A stretch of DNA of 5,145 nt from Fimadaptatus sp948467645 (GTDB lineage: Bacteria > Bacillota > Clostridia > Christensenellales > Aristaeellaceae): NCBI GenBank assembly GCA_948467645.1, contig CAOKFD010000121.1, positions 1 to 5,145 of the forward strand, in the 5' to 3' direction. Below, piece after piece: positions 1 through 5,145 of this stretch (its first letter is position 1; the number at the start of each line of letters is the position of its first letter). Under the pieces are notes generated by a model. It saw only the letters and a program-made list of their open reading frames with translations. It ran no database searches and was not told the origin of the DNA. The position numbers were made by a program, and so were the translations under genes.

Positions 1-69
1 CTGATACCGGCGGCGATTGCGATTCTTGTGCGAATTCGCGCTGGCATTGGTGCGCGTCATTGCACCCAT
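1..69 (-). CDS. 5' end of a gene running off the left edge, possibly ABC permease
   Basis: Only 23 codons are in the window. They read leftward from ATG at 69-67 and stay open to base 1. The peptide starts MGAMTRTNAS and continues with a basic, polar stretch (HKNRNRRRYQ). GAGGGGG at 77-83 lies seven bases before the ATG, a good Shine-Dalgarno position with one mismatch to AGGAGG. A second in-frame ATG at 60-58 is too far from that site to be preferred. The frame lies 101 bases downstream of the solute-binding protein gene on the same strand. In LplA/YtcQ-type loci that slot is normally taken by a binding-protein-dependent permease, and a short basic cytoplasmic tail before the first membrane helix would suit one. 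No membrane segment is visible here, so the permease call rests on context alone. No clear promoter of its own is seen between this start and the terminator at 111-141. Confidence 0.45.
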   Translation of the reverse strand, partial: MGAMTRTNASANSHKNRNRRRYQ

Positions 70-110
70 CCTTATTCCCCCTCAAACGGTGTATGCGATT
101 TATGCGGCCT

Positions 111-141
111 AAAAAATTGGGGGCGGGTATTACCCACCCCC
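111..141 (-). terminator. Intrinsic terminator after the solute-binding protein gene
   Basis: Read on the minus strand, GGGGGTGGGT (141-132), a three-base loop AAT and ACCCGCCCCC (128-119) form a ten-base-pair stem with one G-U wobble. AA and then six U residues (116-111) follow. This is a textbook rho-independent terminator starting 30 bases past the stop codon of the binding protein gene. It lies before the next same-strand start at 69, so it probably reduces rather than fully blocks read-through into that gene. It would also leave a stable 3' end on the binding protein mRNA. Confidence 0.9.
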
Positions 142-143
142 GT

Positions 144-156
144 CCGGCAGCGCCGG
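144..156 (-). other. Small GC hairpin just before the terminator
   Basis: CCGGC (156-152 on the minus strand), a three-base loop and GCCGG (148-144) form a five-base-pair all-GC stem. It lies between the stop codon of the binding protein gene (171-173) and the main terminator hairpin, which begins at 141. Such stems can protect an upstream message from 3' exonucleases; that role is inference here. Confidence 0.5.
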
Positions 157-170
157 AATGTGAAATTCAA

Positions 171-1868
171 TTATTCAGCAGCCATGACCGCTTCGATTTC
201 GGTCTTCAGCTCGCCCCACTTGGTGTTGTACCACTCGTAAGCGGTCTCCAGACCGGCGTCCTTAACGTCATTGACGAACTGATCGCGCAGGGTCTGGAAC
301 TCTTCCGCGGAGGAAGCGGTCACAAAGGACTGTATGTTGCGGATCATCATTTCCTGTATACGGGAAGTAATGGTGGAAATGTCGTCCGGTACGGTGCCCT
401 GAAGCGCGCCGATGGTGGTGTGCAGGGATACCTTCTGGGAGTAGCCCTTGCCCTCCTGCTCGTACTTATAGCGCAGCTCGCCGGGGTAGCTTACGCCGTA
501 GTGCTCGCAGAAAGCCTTCTGCATGGGGCTCAGACCCTGGGACAGGTTGTAGATGCTCAGGTCGTAGTAGTAGCCGTCCTCGGCAACGCCGAACGCGGAG
601 GAGCCGATGAAGTTGTTGTAGGAGCCGATACCGGTCTTGGACCAATCGTCGCCGCCCGCAGCCTTCAGAGCAACGGTGCTGTCCAGCAGCGCGGGAACGC
701 CCTGATCGTCGTAATCCCAGTACACGCCCTGAACGCCGGAGTAAGAGGTGCGGTTGCCCTCGTCGGAATCCAGATAGTCGATGAAGGACACGGCCGTGGG
801 GATCTTATCCTCGGCGCAGGAGGAGGATACGTACAGGTTCTTGTTGTCCCAGCCGATTATGGCGTTCTGGCCATACCAGCCGCTCATGCCCTCGGCCGGA
901 ATAGCGATTATGCCGGCGGTGGAGTTGGGATCGGCCTCGCGGTTGGTGGTTTCGGTCTCGCCCACGTACCAGGAACAAACGCCGCCGACGTAGCGGTTAT
1001 TGGCGTACTTCTCGGCGCGGTCGTCGTTGGTCATGGAGAAGGAGTCGGGATCCAGCAGGCCGCGGTTGTACAAGTCGTTATAGAACTTCATCGCGGTCCA
1101 GAAGAAGGACTTGTCGTCGTCGGCCAGCAGCTGGTTGCTCATCTCGTTGGTGCGGATATCCCAGGCGAAGTTGTAATCGCCCACAGTGGTGTAGCCCATG
1201 TTAGCCACGGTGCCCATCAGCCAGCCCCACAGGCCGGAGTCGTTCCAAATGCCCATGGCGTAGGTCTGGTCGCCGTTTTCATTGGTCGGGTAAAGCTCGA
1301 CCATCTGCTGCAGAACGTTTGCGTAGTCTTCGTAGGTCTTCATTTCCGGGCAGCCCAGCTTCTCGTACAGATCCCAGCGTACCAGATAGCCGTTCCACGC
1401 GGACTGAGCGCCGGTGGAATCTTCATAACCGGTGTTGGGGGTATGGAAGTACAGCTTGCCGTCGCCGTTGGACAGGAACTTGCGCAGCAGGTCGTTGCGC
1501 AGCTGATACTTGAGTATGTTCTGGCCATACTCTTCCAGATAGTCGTCCATAGCGACCGCCGCATTCGCGGTAAGTACCGCGGCGGGCTTGTTGCTCATCA
1601 TCACGTCGCACTGATCGCCGGAAGCCAGCGCCAGGGCAAAGGTATCGTCATCGTACTTGGTCCAGCTGATGTTTACGTTAAGCACTTCGTTCACGTGCTT
1701 AATAAAATCGTCCGGCCACCAATCCTTATCGCTGTTCTGGCTCAGGTTGGTCGCACCGATCGACAGATCCACGGGTGCCGCATCGGCAGAAGCGATAACG
1801 CTCATACCGGAGCACATCGTCAGAAGCATCGCCAGCGTGGCGAACAGAGAGACTATCCGCTTTTTCAT
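171..1868 (-). CDS. ABC importer extracellular sugar-binding protein (LplA/YtcQ-like)
   Basis: This 565-residue protein is the substrate-capturing part of an ABC sugar importer and should act outside the membrane. Residues 1-30 are a signal peptide: KKR at 2-4, then a hydrophobic core, then AxA cleavage options at 26-28 (ASA) or 28-30 (ADA). Cys19 sits in LTMC, a poor match to a lipobox because Met occupies the position before Cys. Family-like segments are RWDLYEKLGCPE (164-175) followed by TYEDYANVLQQM (178-189), GLLDPDSFSMT (270-280) and the KYANNR stretch (287-292). The C-terminal part is helical (about 503-560), with the AEEFQTLRDQFVNDV pattern seen at the end of clostridial relatives. 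Aromatic clusters such as LWGWL (213-217) and WYVGE (300-304) would suit sugar stacking. The length is slightly above the roughly 500 residues of LplA. The start is fixed by GGAGGT six bases upstream and by the signal peptide. The gene is divergent from the GH35 gene, which suggests a galactose-containing oligosaccharide ligand; the exact ligand cannot be read from sequence. Confidence 0.92.
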   Translation of the reverse strand: MKKRIVSLFATLAMLLTMCSGMSVIASADAAPVDLSIGATNLSQNSDKDWWPDDFIKHVNEVLNVNISWTKYDDDTFALALASGDQCDVMMSNKPAAVLTANAAVAMDDYLEEYGQNILKYQLRNDLLRKFLSNGDGKLYFHTPNTGYEDSTGAQSAWNGYLVRWDLYEKLGCPEMKTYEDYANVLQQMVELYPTNENGDQTYAMGIWNDSGLWGWLMGTVANMGYTTVGDYNFAWDIRTNEMSNQLLADDDKSFFWTAMKFYNDLYNRGLLDPDSFSMTNDDRAEKYANNRYVGGVCSWYVGETETTNREADPNSTAGIIAIPAEGMSGWYGQNAIIGWDNKNLYVSSSCAEDKIPTAVSFIDYLDSDEGNRTSYSGVQGVYWDYDDQGVPALLDSTVALKAAGGDDWSKTGIGSYNNFIGSSAFGVAEDGYYYDLSIYNLSQGLSPMQKAFCEHYGVSYPGELRYKYEQEGKGYSQKVSLHTTIGALQGTVPDDISTITSRIQEMMIRNIQSFVTASSAEEFQTLRDQFVNDVKDAGLETAYEWYNTKWGELKTEIEAVMAAE

Positions 1869-1874
1869 GACACT

Positions 1875-1880
1875 ACCTCC
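1875..1880 (-). promoter_or_regulatory. Ribosome binding site of the solute-binding protein gene
   Basis: On the minus strand GGAGGT (1880-1875) lies six bases before the ATG at 1868-1866. It is a full match to the core Shine-Dalgarno sequence at ideal spacing, in keeping with strong translation. It confirms the start that yields the intact signal peptide. Confidence 0.9.
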
Positions 1881-1910
1881 ATAATTTAGGCTTTACGCCT
1901 TTTCGCCCGT

Positions 1911-1939
1911 ATTATAATATATTCTTTCATCGTTGTCAA
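1911..1939 (-). promoter_or_regulatory. Consensus sigma-A promoter of the solute-binding protein gene
   Basis: On the minus strand a perfect -35 box TTGACA (1939-1934) is followed by a 17-base spacer and a perfect -10 box TATAAT (1916-1911). Transcription should begin near 1904-1903, giving a leader of about 35 bases. That leader contains a small AGGC/GCCT hairpin (1888-1900) before the ribosome site. A promoter matching consensus at all twelve positions with ideal spacing is probably strong and would need repression to be kept quiet. Confidence 0.88.
1925..1938. promoter_or_regulatory. Candidate cre/LacI-type operator over the -35 box
   Basis: TTTCATCGTTGTCA on the plus strand (TGACAACGATGAAA on the minus) matches the Gram-positive cre consensus TGWNANCGNTNWCA at all but one defined position, with the central CG in place. 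It overlaps the -35 box and part of the spacer of the binding protein promoter, where a bound CcpA or other LacI-family repressor would block RNA polymerase. The consensus is known from Bacillus; its use in this organism is inference, and a 14-base degenerate site can occur by chance. Confidence 0.4.
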
Positions 1940-1969
1940 TAATGTTCTGGCGTGATTTATAACCTTTTT

Positions 1970-1978
1970 GACGTTTTA
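1970..1978. promoter_or_regulatory. Upstream copy of a 9-base inverted pair, possible regulator half-site
   Basis: GACGTTTTA here is the exact reverse complement of TAAAACGTC at 2085-2093, 115 bases away centre to centre. Read in the direction of the binding protein gene it is TAAAACGTC, ending 30 bases before that gene's -35 box. Each divergent promoter thus has the same nonamer upstream in the same relative orientation. A shared regulator or DNA loop is possible. AT-rich DNA makes chance matches more likely, so this is only a candidate. Confidence 0.3.
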
Positions 1979-2083
1979 TTTTCACTTTAGTACCATTTTA
2001 TGTATTATTTTCCGTTTTTATATGGTTTTAAAGCAGCATTCGTGGTACAAGGTTAAGTAAGCCGTTGTTTTACAGGTCTATCG

Positions 2084-2097
2084 TTAAAACGTCTTGA
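2084..2097. promoter_or_regulatory. Candidate operator palindrome at the GH35 -35 box
   Basis: TTAAAACGTCTTGA is centred on CG at 2090-2091, and five of its seven base pairs are symmetric. This resembles the CG-centred operators of LacI-family repressors. It overlaps the first four bases of the -35 box (2094-2099). It contains the nonamer TAAAACGTC that recurs inverted at 1970-1978. A further GTTTTA at 2067-2072 mirrors TAAAAC at 2085-2090 across a 12-base gap. No regulator gene is in view to support the assignment. Confidence 0.35.
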
Positions 2098-2122
2098 CTA
2101 ACATTTCGATGTGATATAGAAT
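2094..2122 (+). promoter_or_regulatory. Sigma-A promoter of the GH35 gene
   Basis: TTGACT (2094-2099) and TAGAAT (2117-2122) each match the sigma-A consensus at five of six positions and are separated by exactly 17 bases. Transcription should start near 2129-2130, leaving a leader of about 24 bases that holds little more than the ribosome site. A weaker alternative, TTGACG (1968-1973) with TACCAT (1991-1996), is much poorer at the -10 box. This promoter looks strong, though less so than the one for the divergent binding protein gene. Confidence 0.8.
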
Positions 2123-2138
2123 GATTCCGACTGCATTG

Positions 2139-2148
2139 AAAGGCGGTG
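2139..2148 (+). promoter_or_regulatory. Ribosome binding site of the GH35 gene
   Basis: AAAGGCGGTG matches the extended Shine-Dalgarno sequence AAAGGAGGTG except for C at 2144, and ends four bases before ATG at 2153. It fixes the start. The ATG at 2121 is out of frame and lies within the -10 region, so it would not be transcribed from the predicted start site. Confidence 0.85.
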
Positions 2149-2152
2149 TATC

Positions 2153-4885
2153 ATGAATTATTCATTTGATGGCAAGTCATTTATACTTAATAATAAGCGA
2201 ATCTGGCTATACTGCGGCGAAATACACTACTATCGCTTCCCGCGCGAGGAGTGGCGGCGGGCGCTGGAGACCGCGCGCGCGGCGGGACTTAACACCATAA
2301 GCACCTATGTCGCGTGGAATATACACGAGCCTCAACCCGGCGTATGGGACTTTGAAGGCGACAAGGATTTAGCGGCGTTTTTGGATCTGGCGAGCGAGCT
2401 GGGACTTTACGTAATGCTGCGCCCCGGCCCGTATATATGCGGCGAGTGGACGGGCGGCGGCATACCCGCATGGCTGCTGACCGACGAGCGGCTGGAGCAG
2501 CGCACGGACGAAAGCGTGTTCATGGAGCACACGGCGCGCTGGCTGCGCAAGATAATGAAAATTGCCGCGCCGCGCCAGGTCACGCGCGGCGGCTGCATAG
2601 TGTCGATACAGAACGACAACGAGTACCACGGCGGCTGGGACGCGCGCACGACGGCGTATATCGAAAAGGTGACTAACATACTGCGCGACTCGGGCTGCGA
2701 GGTCGCCGTGACCGCGTGCAACTGCCATGCGCCGAGCGGCAAAATGGCCATAAACTACGACGCGGACATGTACGACCCGGATCTGTACAAGCGCCTTGAC
2801 ATGATCGTCACGTACAACACCTGCTCCAATTATCAGGTGATAGACGAGCTGCGCGCGTACCAGCCGGGCAAGCCCTCCATACTGAGCGAGCTGTGGACCG
2901 GGCCGATGGTATTCTGGCAAAAGCCCGTGGCTGGCAACATGTCCGACACGGACGTGGCGCGCTGGATAGTCGAATCCACGCTGCACCACGCGATGGTCAC
3001 TATGTACATGTTCATAGGCGGCACCAACTTCGCATTCAACGGCGCGTCCAACATCGCCACGTCGTACTCCAGCGCATATCCGGTGGGCGACGCGCTGCGG
3101 CCGCGCGAAAAGTACTATGCCTTAAAGCCCTTCGGCGCGTTCCTGTCGTGCTTTGGCGGCGACATAGCGGGCGACGACGGCGAGGTTATCGTATATAACG
3201 AGACGCGCGCCACGCGCTTTAAGACCGGGCGCGGCAATTTCATAGTCATCGCGGGCGACAACGACTCCGCCGAGATCGAATATGCCGGTAAGGCACGGCG
3301 CATAAATTTCACCGCAGTACAGGGCGGCGCGCTGGCCGAGGGACTGCACGTGGGCGATGCGACGCTCGACTGGTCGAGCCTGTTCATAATGGGCGAATTT
3401 GACGGCGCACTGCTGATGTACGGCAACGCGGGCGACGACTGGTCAGTATCGGTTGACGGGCGTGAATATTCGGGTATAGTCCGTACCGCTCCGCAGCTTG
3501 CAAACGCAAATGGTCTGAACATAATCGTGATGGACGAGCCCACGGCGCGGCATACCTGGCTGCTGCACGACAAGGTAATTTTCGGCGGCGACTTTGCGTG
3601 CGACGGCAAGGACGGCGAGGTATTTGAGCCGGGCAAGGCAAAGCGCGCATATGAATATAGAGACGGCAGGCTCACCGAGCGCGCAATCCCCCGCCCCGCC
3701 CTGCTGAAAGACCTGCCCGCGCTCACGACGTGGGAGCGGCACGACCCGCTGGCAGACGCATGCTTTAAGCCCATAGACAAGCCCATGTTCCACGAGCAGC
3801 TGGGCGCGCTGCACGGATACGTGCTGTACCGCGCGCACGTGCATTCCGACAAGGCGCGCACGGGCGCGCTGACAGTGCCCTGCGCCGCGACGCGCGTGGC
3901 GGCGTATGTCAACGGCGCGTTCGCGGGCGAGATAGGCGAGCGCCGCACCGAAAACGAGCGCTTCGACTACGCCAACCCCGCCGACCGGCTGCGCGAGCGC
4001 ATAAGCATAGAGCTGCGCGCCGGCGATAACGACGTGCTGCTTTTGAGCGAGGACACCGGGCGCTGCTGTCTGGATGCGATGCCGCTGGGCATAGGCGGCG
4101 ACATTTACGCCGATTCGCACCAGCTTACGCTGGACGGCGCGACCTACGCGGGCAAGATAATGCTGAGCGATGAAGCGGTTGACTATCTGTACAGCCCGGC
4201 GCTGATGGAGCCGCGCGAAGCCGACGCGATAAGCTGGCACGTAAGCCTGAAGCAGGGCGAACGCCTGATAATCGTGGTGCACGACTCGCCCTGCTGGGTA
4301 ACGGCGAACGGCAAAGTTGCGCCGCATGTCCATATGGTGCACAGGCCGTGGCAGTCATTCGGATACCGCGACGGCGGATCGCACATGTGGCACTGCTACA
4401 CGCCCGAATGCTGCGAAGGCGACAACGAGATCGTACTCACCTGCCCCGGCAGCGTAGAAAACGTAATCAGCCACACGCTGGCATACATAGTGCGCGATGA
4501 GGACAGGCTGACCGACTGGAGCTGGTGCGCGCTCGACGAGGACGTGCCTTACGAGGGGCGCGCCGATTACGAGACCGCGGCGCGCGGGCAGGATACGCTG
4601 CTGGTGCCGTTTGCGGAGATACGCGCGGGCGGACGCGACTACATGCCCGCGTGGTACACGACCACCTTCCCCCGCCCCGAAATCGAAGGCATGGGGCTGT
4701 TCATAAGCATGGGCGAGATGCGTAAGGGCCAGATATACCTGAACGGGCATAACCTGGGCCGCTTCATGCGCTGCCCGGCGCAGAGCAGGTATTACATACC
4801 AGCGGCGTGGCTAAAGGATGAAAACAGGCTGACCATATTCGAGGAATACGGCATCGCACCGGACGGCGTAAGGCTGATGCGATGA
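2153..4885 (+). CDS. GH35 family beta-galactosidase-like glycoside hydrolase, cytoplasmic
   Basis: This 910-residue enzyme should remove terminal beta-galactosyl residues with retention of configuration. The GH35 (clan A) barrel covers about residues 8-330. It includes GEIHYYRFPREEW (22-34), GLNTISTYVAWNIHEP (45-60), LRPGPYICGEW (89-99), the acid/base motif QNDNEY with Glu157, the nucleophile motif SELWTG with Glu246, and GGTNFAFNGAS (289-299). Beta-rich parts follow. GYVLYRAHVHSD (555-566) and AAYVNGAFAGEIG (583-595) mark one jelly-roll. A final galactose-binding-like jelly-roll (about 815-905) holds KGQIYLNGHNLGRF (858-871) and YIPAAWLKDENRLTIFEE (881-898). There is no signal peptide, so it acts on imported oligosaccharide, in line with the divergent binding protein. 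It is longer than the roughly 600 residues of simple bacterial GH35 enzymes, mainly from extra beta domains at about 340-540 and 650-800. Motif departures: usual QIENEYG reads QNDNEYH, and the usual TGWFDHW reads TGPMVFW. Both catalytic glutamates are kept. ATA is the favoured Ile codon, unlike in the binding protein gene. The exact substrate is unknown; activity on another beta-linked sugar cannot be excluded. Confidence 0.93.
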   Translation: MNYSFDGKSFILNNKRIWLYCGEIHYYRFPREEWRRALETARAAGLNTISTYVAWNIHEPQPGVWDFEGDKDLAAFLDLASELGLYVMLRPGPYICGEWTGGGIPAWLLTDERLEQRTDESVFMEHTARWLRKIMKIAAPRQVTRGGCIVSIQNDNEYHGGWDARTTAYIEKVTNILRDSGCEVAVTACNCHAPSGKMAINYDADMYDPDLYKRLDMIVTYNTCSNYQVIDELRAYQPGKPSILSELWTGPMVFWQKPVAGNMSDTDVARWIVESTLHHAMVTMYMFIGGTNFAFNGASNIATSYSSAYPVGDALRPREKYYALKPFGAFLSCFGGDIAGDDGEVIVYNETRATRFKTGRGNFIVIAGDNDSAEIEYAGKARRINFTAVQGGALAEGLHVGDATLDWSSLFIMGEFDGALLMYGNAGDDWSVSVDGREYSGIVRTAPQLANANGLNIIVMDEPTARHTWLLHDKVIFGGDFACDGKDGEVFEPGKAKRAYEYRDGRLTERAIPRPALLKDLPALTTWERHDPLADACFKPIDKPMFHEQLGALHGYVLYRAHVHSDKARTGALTVPCAATRVAAYVNGAFAGEIGERRTENERFDYANPADRLRERISIELRAGDNDVLLLSEDTGRCCLDAMPLGIGGDIYADSHQLTLDGATYAGKIMLSDEAVDYLYSPALMEPREADAISWHVSLKQGERLIIVVHDSPCWVTANGKVAPHVHMVHRPWQSFGYRDGGSHMWHCYTPECCEGDNEIVLTCPGSVENVISHTLAYIVRDEDRLTDWSWCALDEDVPYEGRADYETAARGQDTLLVPFAEIRAGGRDYMPAWYTTTFPRPEIEGMGLFISMGEMRKGQIYLNGHNLGRFMRCPAQSRYYIPAAWLKDENRLTIFEEYGIAPDGVRLMR

Positions 4886-4902
4886 ACTAAATAATTTTTA
4901 TC

Positions 4903-4937
4903 GGCGGGCTGATAAAAATCGGCTCGCCAGTTTTTTT
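4903..4937 (+). terminator. Intrinsic terminator of the GH35 gene
   Basis: GGCGGGCTGAT (4903-4913), loop AAAA and ATCGGCTCGCC (4918-4928) pair over eleven bases with two G-U wobbles. AG and then seven T residues (4931-4937) follow. The stem begins 17 bases after the TGA stop codon. On the opposite strand the wobbles become mismatches and no T-run follows, so it should act mainly on rightward transcripts. It marks the GH35 gene as a single-gene transcript. Confidence 0.92.
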
Positions 4938-5012
4938 ATGCCTGTTTATTCTGCAAACGACGCATTGGCTTTTGCGGCAGGCTTATATCCGCAATCTTTG
5001 TTGACCGCAATC
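4938..5012. other. Intergenic stretch with short repeats, no gene seen
   Basis: No start with a ribosome site is found here on either strand. CCGCAATC occurs at 4989-4996 and recurs just beyond, at 5005-5012, as a direct repeat. TTGCGG (4972-4977) can pair with CCGCAA (4989-4994) across an 11-base loop, but no U-run follows on either strand, so it is not a convincing terminator. Confidence 0.4.
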
Positions 5013-5144
5013 CTAACTCATGTACTTAACATTGCGATTTATGCCTTGCCAGTGGCCGCCATATTCGCCTATTTCAATATATTGTTGCCCGTGTAGGTTT
5101 GTCAATGATCTTGGACAGTGAAAGAGGAAAGCCTTTCTCTGGGA
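5013..5144 (-). CDS. Possible 3' end of an unrecognised gene entering from the right edge
   Basis: One minus-strand frame is open from the right edge for 43 codons and ends at TAG (5015-5013). The C-terminal part reads NLHGQQYIEIGEYGGHWQ followed by GINRNVKYMS, rich in Gly, aromatic and polar residues, and it looks more protein-like than random translation. I do not recognise a family. Another minus frame ends at 5074 after KIIDKPTRATIY, so the true frame is uncertain. No terminator with a U-run follows on this strand, and a promoter-like TTGACA-N18-TATATT lies inside the frame, both of which weaken the case. It could equally be noncoding or a remnant of a repeat or mobile element. Base composition is more AT-rich than the GH35 gene. 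Confidence 0.25.
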   Translation of the reverse strand, partial: SQRKAFLFHCPRSLTNLHGQQYIEIGEYGGHWQGINRNVKYMS

Positions 5145-5145
5145 G

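Noticed and set aside
28..240. Plus-strand 70-codon frame at the left edge
   Set aside because: It runs through the terminator and the end of the binding protein gene on the opposite strand, with no ribosome site or recognisable product.
1960..2055. Inverted pairs TAACCTT/AAGGTTA (1960-1966, 2049-2055) and GTACCA/TGGTAC (1990-1995, 2043-2048)
   Set aside because: Six- and seven-base matches are expected by chance in about 150 bases of AT-rich sequence, and the long loop makes a hairpin unlikely.
2121..2156. Eleven-codon upstream frame overlapping the GH35 start (MIPTALKGGVS)
   Set aside because: Its ATG overlaps the -10 box and lies before the predicted transcript start, so it should not be translated from this promoter.
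2369..2989. Long minus-strand open frame inside the GH35 gene, and similar ones at 3115-3948 and 3443-4342
   Set aside because: They overlap a full-length recognised gene, have low-complexity Arg/Ala/Val-rich translations and arise from its GC-rich codon use.
5001..5028. TTGACC followed by TACTTA on the plus strand as a promoter
   Set aside because: The -10 candidate matches consensus at only two positions.
94..5044. TGCGATTTATGC repeated at 94-105 and 5033-5044, flanking the two genes
   Set aside because: One shared 12-mer is about what chance gives in a window of this size; there are no terminal inverted repeats, transposase or other signs of a mobile unit.
5105..5145. Plus-strand ATG frame open to the right edge (MILDSERGKP)
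   Set aside because: There is no convincing ribosome site and only 13 codons are visible; the opposite strand has an equally open frame.

Overview
The window holds a divergently transcribed carbohydrate-use locus. It most likely comes from a Gram-positive, Clostridia-like member of the Bacillota. Support for this is two near-consensus sigma-A promoters in an AT-rich intergenic region, strong AGGAGG-like ribosome sites, stem-loop/U-run terminators, and a solute-binding protein of the LplA/YtcQ-like kind common in gut clostridia. The coding DNA is clearly richer in G+C than the spacers. The taxonomic call is inference; no marker gene is present.

Layout. Positions 1-69 (minus) hold the first 23 codons of a gene that runs off the left edge. 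It has a good ribosome site and may be the ABC permease expected after a solute-binding protein. Positions 111-156 hold a strong intrinsic terminator and an extra hairpin, read leftward. Positions 171-1868 (minus) encode a 565-residue secreted sugar-binding protein of an ABC importer. Positions 1869-2152 are the divergent control region. It has a perfect TTGACA-N17-TATAAT promoter for the binding protein, a TTGACT-N17-TAGAAT promoter for the enzyme, and candidate LacI-family/CcpA-type operators over both -35 boxes. Positions 2153-4885 (plus) encode a 910-residue cytoplasmic GH35 beta-galactosidase-like enzyme, followed by a strong terminator at 4903-4937. Positions 4938-5145 contain no recognised gene. 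One minus-strand frame is open from the right edge to a stop at 5013 and could be the tail of a convergent gene.

How it fits together (inference). The binding protein captures a galactose-containing oligosaccharide outside the membrane and an ABC permease, probably starting at the left edge, imports it. The GH35 enzyme has no signal peptide and would remove terminal beta-galactosyl residues inside the cell. No dedicated ATPase or regulator is visible; importers of this class often use a shared ATPase encoded elsewhere.

I found no convincing new biological system. The points most worth a second look are the operator-like symmetry in the divergent region, the terminator between the binding protein and the next gene, the degenerate lipobox, and the departures of the GH35 enzyme from the usual family motifs.
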